From contig JAKAMA010000002.1 in the NCBI GenBank assembly GCA_021813085.1, positions 1 through 23,089 of the forward strand: 23,089 bases of DNA, read 5' to 3'. Shown in pieces: positions 6,385 to 18,608 of this stretch. The notes beneath the pieces were generated by a model that saw nothing but the letters and a program-made list of their open reading frames with translations, was not told the origin of the DNA and did not search any database. Each line of letters begins with the position of its first letter. Position 1 is the first letter of the stretch. Both the position numbers and the translations under genes were made by a program. The stretch comes from Chloroflexota bacterium. GTDB taxonomy: Bacteria > Chloroflexota > Dehalococcoidia > DSTF01 > JACRBR01.

Positions 6385-7229
6385 CGCGCCAGAGCGCCGG
6401 CCGGGCCGCGCTGCGGCTGCTCGGGTGGCTGCCGCTCTACGCGCTGCTCGCGGCGTCGGCCGCCGTGGTGATGTTCCCGCTCTACATGACGGTGGTGGAC
6501 AGTCTGCAACCGATCGCGAAGTTCCTGACCTTCCCGCCCGACTTCTGGCCGCACACGCCCGTCTGGTCGAACTATCGCGCGGCGATGACGAGTATCCCCA
6601 TGCCGCGGTACATGGCGAACAGCCTGATCATGGCGACCGTCATCACGGTGGGAGAGGTCGTGACGGCGGCGCTCGCGGCGTACGCGTTCTCCTTCATGCG
6701 CTTCCCCTTCCGGACGCCGCTCTTCTTCCTCTTCCTGTCGACGATGATGGTGCCGTGGGAGATCTCGATCATCCCGAACTTCCAGACGATCCAGCGGCTG
6801 AACTGGCTGGACACCTACCAGGGGCTGACCGTGCCCTTCCTTGCGACGGCCTTCGGCACGTTTCTGCTGCGCCAGCACTTCATGTCGCTGCCGCGGGAGC
6901 TGAAGGACGCCGCGGACATCGACGGCTACGGCGACCTGCGCTTCCTGCTGTCGGTCGTCGTGCCGCTGTCGCGCGCAGCGCTGGCGACGCTGGCCGTGTT
7001 CGCGTTCCTGCAGGCGTGGAACCAGTACCTCTGGCCGCTGCTTGTAACGAACGACCCGAACATGCGGACGGTCCAGATCGGCATCGCGTCGCTGCAGTCG
7101 GAGGAAGTGCAGCGCACGAACGTCGTGCTGGCCGGCACGATCCTCGCGCTGCTGCCGATGCTGGCGCTGGTCATCGCCTTCCAGCGCTTCCTGGTGCGCG
7201 GGCTGACGGCCGGCGCGCTCAAGGGGTGA
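6381..7229 (+). CDS. ABC transporter permease (UgpE/MalG-like)
   Basis: 282 aa. The chosen ATG at 6381 forms an ATGA overlap with the preceding stop, matching the previous junction; an in-frame ATG at 6366 would add five residues. Helices are evident, for example LYALLAASAAVVMFPLYMTVV and a segment with STMMVPWEISIIPNFQTI, characteristic of MalG/UgpE partners. The EAA loop reads PRELKDAADIDGYGDLRF then VVVPLSRAALATL. The short C-terminal tail RGLTAGALKG is also typical of UgpE-like subunits. It forms the heterodimeric channel with the upstream permease. The lipoprotein gene starts 3 nt after its stop. Confidence 0.94.
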   Translation: MTRQSAGRAALRLLGWLPLYALLAASAAVVMFPLYMTVVDSLQPIAKFLTFPPDFWPHTPVWSNYRAAMTSIPMPRYMANSLIMATVITVGEVVTAALAAYAFSFMRFPFRTPLFFLFLSTMMVPWEISIIPNFQTIQRLNWLDTYQGLTVPFLATAFGTFLLRQHFMSLPRELKDAADIDGYGDLRFLLSVVVPLSRAALATLAVFAFLQAWNQYLWPLLVTNDPNMRTVQIGIASLQSEEVQRTNVVLAGTILALLPMLALVIAFQRFLVRGLTAGALKG

Positions 7230-7232
7230 GGG

Positions 7233-8594
7233 ATGCGGCGGCTCGCGGCGCTGTGCGCCGTCTTCGCACTGACGCTCGCCGCCGGCTCCGGCTGCGGCAG
7301 CGGCGGCGTGCGCTACAGCCATGGGCGCGTCGAGGTGCGGCTCTGGCACTCGATGAGCGGCGTCACCGGCGACGCGCTGAAGAAGATCGTCGACGGCTTC
7401 AATGCGTCCCAGAGCGAGTACACCGTGGTCCCGATCTTCCAGGGCGGCTACGCGGACTCGCTGAAGAAGCTCGTGTCCTCGCTCGACACATCGAGCATGC
7501 CGGCGCTGATCCAGCTCGATGACATCGAGCTGCGGTTCATGGTGGACAGCCACGCCATCGTGCCCGCCCAGGACTTCGTCGATGCGGACGCGCGCACGCC
7601 GGGCTCGCACCCGGCCAACCTTGCGGACTTCGAACCGCGCGCGCTCGACTACTACACGCTGAACGGCAAGCTGCAGGCGATGCCCTTCAACCTCTCCGGG
7701 CCGGTGCTCTACTACGACCGCGACGTCTTCGCGCAGGCCGGCATCGACCATCCGCCCGCGACGCTCGACGAGGTGCGCGCGGACGCGCAGCGGCTGCTGC
7801 TGCACAACCCCGACGGGTCGCTGAAGCGCAACGGCATCGCGCTCAGCATCAACGGCTGGTGGCTCGAGCAGATGATGGCGAAGCAGGGGGCGCTCTTCGC
7901 TAACAACGGGAACGGACGGCAGGGCCTCGCGACGAAGGTGCTGATCGACTCGCCGGCCGGCATCGCCGTGCTCTCCTGGTGGCAGCAGATGGTCCGCTCC
8001 GGTCTGGCGACGAACGTCGGCACGTCGGGGCTGCAGTCGCTGCTGGCGGTGGTCACCGGCAAGAGCGGGATGGCCATCGAATCCGTCTCGGCGTTGCGCG
8101 CGATCGTGCTGGCGCTCGGGCCGGCGAGCGCGCGACTGGGTGTGGCGCCGATGCCGGCGCCGCCGGCGCCCGACAACAGTGGCGGCATGGTGCTCGGCGG
8201 CGCGGCGATGTGGATCATGAAGGGCCGGCCGCTCGCCGAGCAGCGCGGCGCCTGGGAGTTCCTGAAGTATGCGACGCAGCCGCAGGTGCAGGCGCAGTGG
8301 CACTACGACACCGGCTACTTCCCGGTGCGGGTATCAGCGTGGGATCTGGAGCCGGCGGCGTCGCTGCACCGCCAGTACCCGCAGTTCGCGATCGCGCACG
8401 ACCAGGTGGTGCGGTCGCCGCGAAACCTCGCCACCGCGGGCGCGGTCATCGGGCCCTTCACGCAGGTGCGGGAGTACGAGCAGACGGCGTTCGAGCAGGT
8501 GTTGGTGGGCGGCAAGACGCCGCAGGAAGCGCTGGCCACCGCCGCAAAGGACGCCGACCGCGCCATCGCCCGCTACAACCGGAGTGTGCGATGA
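7233..8594 (+). CDS. Extracellular solute-binding protein of the ABC operon (UgpB-like)
   Basis: 453 aa. A signal peptide (MRRLAALCAVFALTLAAGSG) precedes Cys21; the GSGC context is an imperfect lipobox, so lipid anchoring is likely but not certain. Several stretches parallel UgpB, the sn-glycerol-3-phosphate-binding protein: VRLWHSMSGVTGDALKKIV, FNASQSEYTVVPIFQGGY, MPALIQLDDIE, FNLSGPVLYYDRDVFAQAGID and GGAAMWIMKGRPLAEQRGAW ending WHYDTGYFPV. The ligand may therefore be glycerol-3-phosphate or a glycerophosphodiester, but sugars cannot be excluded. The receptor is the last intact gene of the operon; in many CUT1 operons it comes first. Its stop overlaps the ATG of a short open frame that ends at a tRNA-derived repeat. 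Confidence 0.92.
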   Translation: MRRLAALCAVFALTLAAGSGCGSGGVRYSHGRVEVRLWHSMSGVTGDALKKIVDGFNASQSEYTVVPIFQGGYADSLKKLVSSLDTSSMPALIQLDDIELRFMVDSHAIVPAQDFVDADARTPGSHPANLADFEPRALDYYTLNGKLQAMPFNLSGPVLYYDRDVFAQAGIDHPPATLDEVRADAQRLLLHNPDGSLKRNGIALSINGWWLEQMMAKQGALFANNGNGRQGLATKVLIDSPAGIAVLSWWQQMVRSGLATNVGTSGLQSLLAVVTGKSGMAIESVSALRAIVLALGPASARLGVAPMPAPPAPDNSGGMVLGGAAMWIMKGRPLAEQRGAWEFLKYATQPQVQAQWHYDTGYFPVRVSAWDLEPAASLHRQYPQFAIAHDQVVRSPRNLATAGAVIGPFTQVREYEQTAFEQVLVGGKTPQEALATAAKDADRAIARYNRSVR

Positions 8595-8761
8595 ACCTGG
8601 ACGCGGCGGCGCCACAAGCGAATGCTCCCGGACCGGCACCGATGCAGGGTCGCATCTGGTGCCGAAGGTGGGAGTTCATGCACCCGCGAGGTCCGTGTCA
8701 GCGCTTGTGCGCGGCGTGCGGCCACATGCCGCTCCGGCGTTGGCGGCCCGGAGTGCTATGA
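8591..8761 (+). pseudogene. Possible truncated fifth operon gene running into a tRNA-derived repeat
   Basis: An ATG at 8591 overlaps the receptor stop as ATGA, exactly like the two permease junctions upstream. The first 16 codons (MNLDAAAPQANAPGPA) look like an ordinary protein N-terminus. From 8640 the DNA becomes the reverse complement of the tRNA-Leu 3' end, and the frame then reads Cys/Arg-rich residues until a TGA at 8759. I read this as the start of a lost operon gene, cut at 8640 by a rearrangement. It could also be chance open sequence, since only about 16 codons precede the break. Confidence 0.4.
8640..8675 (-). repeat. tRNA-Leu 3'-end block, inverted copy 2
   Basis: Read on the minus strand this is the 3' end of tRNA-Leu plus 17 bases of its downstream flank. 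It matches 4033-4068 at 34 of 36 positions with 26 consecutive identities (8650-8675). The rest of the tRNA is absent: further along the minus strand there is no D arm, anticodon arm or 5' acceptor strand. It is therefore a fragment, not a second tRNA. Confidence 0.85.
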
Positions 8762-8790
8762 TCCCACCCTGTCCATGACGGAGGTGAGCC

Positions 8791-9672
8791 ATGAAGGATC
8801 TGCACGGAAGCAACGCGATCGTCACGGGCGCGTCGCGCGGGCTTGGTGTCTACATCGCGAAGACCCTGGCCGGACGAGGCGTGAACGTCGCCCTCGCCGC
8901 GCGTTCAGCGGAGCGCCTCGAGGAGACCCGCCGTGCGTGTGAGGCACTCGGCGTGCGTGCGGTCGCCGTCCCGGTCGACGTGACCTCGCTCGATGACCTG
9001 CGCCGCCTCACCGACACGGCGCGCCGGACGCTCGGCCCGATCGACATCCTGGTGAACAACGCGGGGATCGAGCTGACCGCCAGCCTCGTCGACCACTCGT
9101 TCTCGCAGATCGATGACATCGTCCGCACAAACCTGGGCGCGCCGATCTGGCTGACCAAGCTCGTGCTGCCAGACATGATCGCGCGCCGGCGCGGCGCCGT
9201 GGTGCAGGTGTCGTCGCTTGCGGGCAAGGCCGGCGAGCCATACGGCGCCATCTACTCCGCCACGAAGGCGGGGCTGATCGGATTCACCGATTCGCTCAAC
9301 ATGGAACTGGATGGCACGGGGGTCAGGGCGAGCGCCGTCTGTCCCGGCTATGTGAGCGAGGCCGGCATGTGGGAAGCGCAGGGCCTGACGGCGCCGCGCA
9401 TGTTGAAAGAGGTGCCGCCGCAGAAGGTGGCCGACGCAGTCATCAAGGCGATCGGTGGCGCGACCCTGGTGCCGGTCACGTCGGGCCCGATCCGGCCGTT
9501 GTTCGCTCTCGCCGACCTGATGCCCGGTCTGAACCTGTGGGTCGCCCGCCGTCTCGGCGTCATCGAGATGATGCGCGGTCAGGCAGAGCGCCTGCAGGCC
9601 GGTGCCGACCGGCCGCCCGTCGGCGACGTCGCGGCCGGCGGCGCTGACGCACAGGCGGCACAACGGCAGTAA
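8791..9672 (+). CDS. Short-chain dehydrogenase/reductase (SDR)
   Basis: 293 aa, start ATG 8791 with GGAGGTGA just upstream. It is a classical NAD(P)-dependent SDR: cofactor loop TGASRGLG (12-19), an AARSAERLEE segment after beta2 suggesting NADP preference, NNAG (89-92), catalytic Ser at 141/142 (VQVSSLAGK), and YSATK with Tyr155 and Lys159. The following PGYVSEAGMW and a long C-terminal extension (LMPGLNLWVARRLGVIEMM...) make it longer than the 250-aa core. It resembles membrane-associated or acyl/ketone-type SDRs of the DltE/YqjQ class. The substrate cannot be told from sequence. A TATGAT box at 8757-8762 could be its -10; no clear -35. The gene stands alone and converges with the SGNH hydrolase gene. 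Confidence 0.92.
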   Translation: MKDLHGSNAIVTGASRGLGVYIAKTLAGRGVNVALAARSAERLEETRRACEALGVRAVAVPVDVTSLDDLRRLTDTARRTLGPIDILVNNAGIELTASLVDHSFSQIDDIVRTNLGAPIWLTKLVLPDMIARRRGAVVQVSSLAGKAGEPYGAIYSATKAGLIGFTDSLNMELDGTGVRASAVCPGYVSEAGMWEAQGLTAPRMLKEVPPQKVADAVIKAIGGATLVPVTSGPIRPLFALADLMPGLNLWVARRLGVIEMMRGQAERLQAGADRPPVGDVAAGGADAQAAQRQ

Positions 9673-9696
9673 TCGCGATGGTCGTTGCCGGCGGCC

Positions 9697-10953
9697 CTAC
9701 GCGCGTCGCCGACCGTGCGACCAGAGCCCGGCCAGCGACAGGGCGAGCAGGCTGATGATCGCGGTCCCCAGGACGATGAACCGTTCGCTGCCGGCGCTTG
9801 GCGCATGGGACGGCAAGGTGGCGAGGTTCGGCACGTCCGCGATGCCGCCCACCGCGTTCGCCGCCGTGATCAACTGCGTCGCCCCGCTGTTGCCGTTCAC
9901 GTCGACAGCCCGAACTATGATGCTGCTGCCCGTCGGGACGAAGACAGGCGCTGTGTACCTCGTCCAGGGCCCGGCGTTGCTGTTGTACTCGATCCCGCTG
10001 ACGCCGACGTTGTCCGTGGCGCTCAGGGTCACGGTGATGCCGCCGGTCACCGAGACGGCCGCGGCGGTCACGACCGGAGGCGTCGTGTCCGTGAAGTCGA
10101 ACGTGGCGCCCCACGAAGCGCTGGCGCCGAGCGCCTGACCGGCGACGCTCGGATGGAAGTAGTCCACGGTCGAGACATCGGCGGGCGCGAACGCCGTGTT
10201 GAACACGGCGTTGTTGTCGTACCGGCAGTGGATGTACTGGGCGCAGATCTGCTGGAGCTGCGTGTTGAAGTCGATGTTGCGCTGCCGGACGAACGCCCGC
10301 CGGTCAACGTCCGCCTGCGCCATCGAGGTCGGGTTCGCCAACATGGACTGGCAGATGCCGTAGTTCGTCCAAATGGTCGTCGCGGTCGGGTTGGTGTAGA
10401 GGATCTGCCACAGGTTGTAGATGTCCGGGATGCTGGCGACGAAGATGCGTGCGTCGGGCAGGCCGGCCGTGACCGTGTTCATCGCCGTCTGAAACTCGCC
10501 CGCGTAGGTGGTGACATCGGTCATCGTCGCCGCGCTCGAAGCGCAGACGTCGTTCGCCCCCATTAGGATCGTGATGTAGCTGACGTGCTGGCTCACGGCG
10601 GCCTGCACCTGGCTGTTGAGCGCGGCCATCTTCGCGCCGCTGACGGCGTCGTTGAAGTTGTTCCCGTTGATGAGGGCGTTGGCCGCGAGGATGCGCAGGT
10701 AGTGGCTGTCGACCGTACTGTTCGTGCCGGTCGACCAGGAGTTCGCCGGGCAGTCGGTGCCGGGGACCGGGCACGTCTGATGCGCCCGTGTAATGGAATC
10801 GCCCGTTGCTGCCATCGCGTTGGGATAGCCGGTGATGGCGGAGCCGGCTTCGACCGGGCGAGTGATGAGCGTGAACGCGACCGCCGTCATGACGAGCGCG
10901 GCGATGGCCGGCCTCCGGCAGGACCGTTGGACGGCGGTCAGAACGCCACGCAT
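9697..10953 (-). CDS. Secreted SGNH/GDSL-family hydrolase with C-terminal membrane anchor
   Basis: 418 aa; the start ATG at 10953 is preceded by GGGGAGGT with good spacing. A signal peptide ends near VEA-GS (residue 36). SGNH blocks are complete: GDSIT with nucleophile Ser53, Gly106 (NDAVSGAKM), GANDVC with Asn134, and DYFHP with Asp264 and His267. This predicts a secreted esterase or lipase. Residues about 285-375 form an Ig-like domain of the type often found beside glycosidases (ATDNVGVSGIEYNSNAGPW...VRAVDVNGN). The C-terminus has a hydrophobic helix (FIVLGTAIISLLALSLAGLW) followed by HGRRRA, with APSAGSE just before it. This resembles a tail-anchor or sortase-like sorting signal but has no canonical LPXTG. 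Six Cys residues lie in the catalytic half. It follows gltD on the same strand after 66 nt. Confidence 0.9.
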   Translation of the reverse strand: MRGVLTAVQRSCRRPAIAALVMTAVAFTLITRPVEAGSAITGYPNAMAATGDSITRAHQTCPVPGTDCPANSWSTGTNSTVDSHYLRILAANALINGNNFNDAVSGAKMAALNSQVQAAVSQHVSYITILMGANDVCASSAATMTDVTTYAGEFQTAMNTVTAGLPDARIFVASIPDIYNLWQILYTNPTATTIWTNYGICQSMLANPTSMAQADVDRRAFVRQRNIDFNTQLQQICAQYIHCRYDNNAVFNTAFAPADVSTVDYFHPSVAGQALGASASWGATFDFTDTTPPVVTAAAVSVTGGITVTLSATDNVGVSGIEYNSNAGPWTRYTAPVFVPTGSSIIVRAVDVNGNSGATQLITAANAVGGIADVPNLATLPSHAPSAGSERFIVLGTAIISLLALSLAGLWSHGRRRA

Positions 10954-10989
10954 TACGGCGACCTCCCCGGTCCCGATGAGCCCGATTGT

Positions 10990-11006
10990 GGCCGAGGGCG
11001 TCGGCC
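10990..11006 (-). terminator. Hairpin after gltD
   Basis: GGCCGA/TCGGCC form a 6-bp stem with a 5-nt loop, 14 nt past the gltD stop on the minus strand. There is no T-tract. It may weakly separate gltBD from the SGNH hydrolase gene, which has its own strong Shine-Dalgarno. Confidence 0.35.
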
Positions 11007-11019
11007 CCTGCCGCCGCGG

Positions 11020-12460
11020 TCAGAGCAGCGGCCGCGCCATCGGCTCGATGGGCACGGGGAGTTGTGTGTCCCCGACGAGGTATCGGTCGACGCCGGCGGC
11101 GCAGGCGCGTCCCTCTGCGATCGCCCACACGATCAGGCTCTGGCCCCGCCCCATGTCACCGCAGGCGAACACGCCCGGCACGCTCGTCATGAACGAGCCG
11201 TCACGCGCGACGTTGCCGCGCGCATCGAGACTGACGCCAAGGCCCTCGATCAACCCCGCGCGTTCGGGGCCCACGAAGCCCATCGCCAGCAGGACGAGCT
11301 CGCACGGCAGCTCGAAGTCTGTACCTTCGACCTTCTCGAAGCGGCCACTCACCATCTCGACCTCGTGGGCGACCAGTGCTCGCACGTTGCCATGTTCGTC
11401 GCCGACGAAACGCTCCGTGTTCACGCTGAAGATGCGCTCGCCGCCTTCCTCGTGCGCCGACGACACCCGGAAGACGTTCGCCCACGTCGGCCACGGGTTC
11501 GTCGGCGCGCGCTGATCGGGCGGCCGCGGCAGGATCTCGAACTGGTGGACCGACAGGGCACCCTGGCGGTGCACGGTGCCGAGGCAGTCGGCGCCGGTGT
11601 CGCCGCCGCCGATGATCACGACGCGTTTGCCGGCCGCCGTGATCGTGGGCTCGGGGAGGTCTCCCTGCTGCACCCGGTTCGCAATCGGCAGGTACTCCAT
11701 GGCCTGGTGGATCCCGCGCAGATCGCGTCCGGGAATCGGGAGGTCCCGCGCAGCGGTGGCGCCGCCGGCGAGCACCGTCGCGTCGAACTGGCGAAGCTCC
11801 GGCACGGCGACGTCCACGCCCACGTTGACGTTCACGCGGAACTCGGTGCCTTCGGCGCGCATCTGGTCGAGCCGGCGGTCGAGGTACCGCTTCTCCATCT
11901 TGAACTCGGGGATGCCGTACCTCAGTAATCCACCGATGCGGTCTGCGCGCTCGAACACGACGACGTCGTGTCCTGCGCGCGTGAGCTGCTGGGCCGCGGC
12001 CAGGCCGGCCGGGCCCGACCCCACCACCGCCACCCGCTTGCCGGTCCGCACCGAAGGAAGCACGGGCTGGATCCAGCCTTCAGACCACGCACGTTCGACG
12101 ATCTCGAGCTCCACCTGCTTGATGGTGACCGGATCCTGGTTGATCCCGAGCACACACGATGTTTCACACGGCGCCGGGCACAGCCTCCCCGTAAACTCGG
12201 GAAAGTTGTTTGTGGCGTGCAGCCGCTCGAACGCGTCGCGCCAATGGTCTCGGTAGACCAGATCGTTCCAGTCGGGGATCAGGTTGCCCAGCGGACAACC
12301 GAAGTTGCAGAACGGGATGCCGCAGTCCATGCAGCGGCCTGCCTGCAGTTTCAGCGTGTCCTGCTCGAACGGCTCGTACACTTCGCGCCAGTCGTGGACC
12401 CGCACCGACACCGGCCGGCGTTTGGGGTTGATCCGTCCCCACTTGAGGAAGCCCGTCCGC

Positions 12461-12468
<8 letters not shown>
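11020..12468 (-). CDS. gltD: Glutamate synthase (NADPH) small subunit
   Basis: 482 aa, full length for GltD. It takes electrons from NADPH through FAD and passes them over Fe-S clusters to the large subunit, which makes glutamate from glutamine and 2-oxoglutarate. The N-terminal domain has two cysteine groups for 4Fe-4S clusters: C46, C49, C54, C58 ([14 protein letters not shown]) and C96, C100, C104 (CPAPCETSC). The FAD fold follows with VVGSGPAG (147-154) and [15 protein letters not shown], then the NADPH fold with [13 protein letters not shown], and a final FAD-contact region ([21 protein letters not shown]). Its start overlaps the gltB stop by 8 nt, so the subunits are translationally coupled. 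Confidence 0.97.
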
Positions 12469-17101
<4,633 letters not shown>

Positions 17102-17121
17102 TGGGTGACCGGAAGTCACCA

Positions 17122-17150
17122 ATTGTAACGCGGTTCACAATCGGTGTCAC
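17122..17150 (-). promoter_or_regulatory. Proximal gltB promoter
   Basis: On the minus strand GTGACA (17150-17145, 5/6) and TACAAT (17127-17122, 5/6) are 17 nt apart. The predicted start near 17115 leaves a very short leader before GTG 17101 and rules out TTG 17122 as a start on this transcript. Confidence 0.6.
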
Positions 17151-17344
17151 GCGACACGCCCCCGAATGTGGATCTCTTAAGAAATGGCAACGAGCGCCAC
17201 CGGCGCCCGTCCGTTACGACGCCGGCAGCGCATGGCCGCCGACGCCAGGGCACGATCCCTCATGATCCCCGCGCTGCTCCCCGCTGCAACAGCGCCCTGG
17301 GCACCTGCGTGCAACGGGCCGCCGCCGCTCGCGCGGAGTGTCGC

Positions 17345-17373
17345 ATAGTACCCCGCGACGGCGCAGATGACAA
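17345..17373 (-). promoter_or_regulatory. Distal leftward promoter upstream of gltB
   Basis: TTGTCA (17373-17368, 5/6), a 17-nt spacer and TACTAT (17350-17345, 5/6) read leftwards. Transcripts from about 17338 would carry a leader of roughly 235 nt into gltB, including the 28-codon frame. Alternatively it drives a small RNA from this region. Confidence 0.5.
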
Positions 17374-17550
17374 GCGTGTGTACGCGTCCCGCCGTGCCCC
17401 ACCACGCGGGCACCGCGGAGACGTCATTCGCTGCGTCAGGCGCGGCCGCCGGCCGGCGTCTCTCCGGCTGGCCAGCGGCGCCAGGCGATATCATCTGAGC
17501 GAACACGTCCGGCCGCCGGTCGGCGCCGGTGCCGGCGAAGGAAGGAAAAG

Positions 17551-17751
17551 GTGACCCGCATGGGATCCGGGCTCGACGATGCGCGCCGAAGCGCACGAAA
17601 CGCCGCACGGGCCTCGCTGCTGGCGATGCGCTCGATGGTTGACGCGCGCATCCGCCGCATCGACCAGAAGAAAGCGGCGATGCGGCCGCCGGCCGCGGAG
17701 ATGGGGCGGGGCGACGAGCCGCCGGAGCAGCGGCCGCACGAGATCGTGTAG
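17551..17751 (+). CDS. Small helical protein of unknown function
   Basis: 66 aa from GTG 17551, which follows a purine run (AAGGAAGG) at good spacing; ATG 17560 is an alternative. I do not recognise a named family. The sequence suggests one long, basic amphipathic helix (about residues 8-45, SARNAARASLLAMRSMVDARIRR) followed by a charged, Pro-rich tail ending EQRPHEIV. There is no signal peptide or membrane segment. The stop overlaps the next gene's start by one base (TAGTG), so translation of the two is probably coupled. The pairing suggests a functional link with the 2H phosphoesterase, perhaps as a partner or RNA-binding helix, but that is speculation. Confidence 0.6.
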   Translation: MTRMGSGLDDARRSARNAARASLLAMRSMVDARIRRIDQKKAAMRPPAAEMGRGDEPPEQRPHEIV

Positions 17752-18443
17752 TGCCGCTCTTCACGTCGTTCGACGCGGCGTGGCGCTGGTTCGCCACCGG
17801 CGGCGACCTCGTGCCCGTCGAGGAGCAGCGGGCGCGGCTGGCCGCCGGACGCGCGCAGTTGCTCGCGTTCCAGGCACCGATGACGGACCCTGCCGTCGTG
17901 ACGCTCGCCGCCGACGTGCTCGACGCACTCGGTGGCGTCGACGGCCTGCTGCCCCTGCCCGACGAGCTGCTCCATTGCAGCCTGCGCGGGGCCGGCTTCC
18001 AGGTGATCGCGAAGCGCCGCCCGGACGACGTGCTCCGCGCGGACGTGCCGCGCATCGCCGAGCGCGCGGGGGCGGCGCTGCGCGGGACGGCGCCGGCCGA
18101 GGTCGAGGTCGGGCCGGTCAACGTCTTCCCCGATGCGCTGGTGCTCGAAGTGCACCACGGCGGCGCGCTCGCGGACCTGCGCCGCGCGCTCGCCGCTTCC
18201 GTCGCACCTGATCCCCTCGCTGCCGACGACGCCCACTACCTCGCCCACGTCAGCCTCGCCTTCTTCGCCGACGCCTCCTGCGCCGAGCCGCTGCGCGCGC
18301 GCCTCCCCGCGCTGCGCTCGCTGCCGCGCGTACGGACGACGGTCGCGCGCGTCGACTTCGTGCGCTGGTGGCTCACCGGCGCCGAGGCGGGCGACCCGCC
18401 GGAGCGCGACCTGATCCGCTCCTACGCGCTGCGCGGCGGCTGA
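17751..18443 (+). CDS. 2H phosphoesterase superfamily protein (2'-5' RNA ligase-like)
   Basis: 230 aa, start GTG 17751 overlapping the previous stop (TAGTG). Two H-x-S-L motifs separated by about 90 residues, HCSL at 75-78 and HVSL at 166-169, are the signature of 2H phosphoesterases. Their paired histidines line a symmetric cleft that acts on 2'-5' or cyclic phosphodiester bonds in RNA or nucleotides. Strands before each motif (DELLHCSLRG, AHYLAHVSLAFF) and the C-terminal VRTTVARVDFVRWW, typical of LigT/CPDase-like members, agree. The N-terminal ~45 residues (FDAAWRWFATGGDLVPVEEQ) precede the fold proper. It is cytoplasmic by sequence. The exact substrate cannot be predicted. It is coupled to the small helical protein upstream. 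Confidence 0.82.
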   Translation: MPLFTSFDAAWRWFATGGDLVPVEEQRARLAAGRAQLLAFQAPMTDPAVVTLAADVLDALGGVDGLLPLPDELLHCSLRGAGFQVIAKRRPDDVLRADVPRIAERAGAALRGTAPAEVEVGPVNVFPDALVLEVHHGGALADLRRALAASVAPDPLAADDAHYLAHVSLAFFADASCAEPLRARLPALRSLPRVRTTVARVDFVRWWLTGAEAGDPPERDLIRSYALRGG

Positions 18444-18608
18444 GCGCGCCCAGGCCGCTGGATGGGGGCCAACCCCTCGGGAGGTCCGGCGCGGAAATTG
18501 CGGCGCTTCCCGCATGTAAAGCCGGCGTGCCTTCCCGCATAGTGGCCACTGCGAGCAGCGGCCGAGGGCACGGACGCCCGATGCGCCGCGGCCCGCATCG
18601 GAGGGCGT

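Larger units (their letters stand above)
17102..17550. other. Divergent intergenic region upstream of gltB and the small helical gene
   Basis: No gene is supported. On the minus strand it carries two promoter-like elements for gltBD (17122-17150 and 17345-17373). Between them lies a 28-codon open frame at 17177-17263, beginning MRDRALASAAMRCRRRNGR, that would sit in the long transcript's leader. I recognise no riboswitch class. Toward the plus-strand gene at 17551 there is only a TATCAT box (17489-17494) without a convincing -35. Confidence 0.4.

Noticed and set aside
6375..8303. 642-codon minus-strand open frame opposite the permease and receptor genes
   Set aside because: Arg/His/Gln-rich shadow with no recognisable domain; the plus strand encodes two well-formed transporter subunits.
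17102..17338. Riboswitch in the gltB leader
   Set aside because: I looked for glutamine, cobalamin, TPP and c-di-GMP type conserved cores and saw none; only promoter-like boxes and a short frame are supportable.
17177..18121. 314-codon minus-strand frame upstream of gltB
   Set aside because: Most of it is the antisense shadow of the small protein and the 2H phosphoesterase; only the last 28 codons lie in a possible leader and are discussed there.
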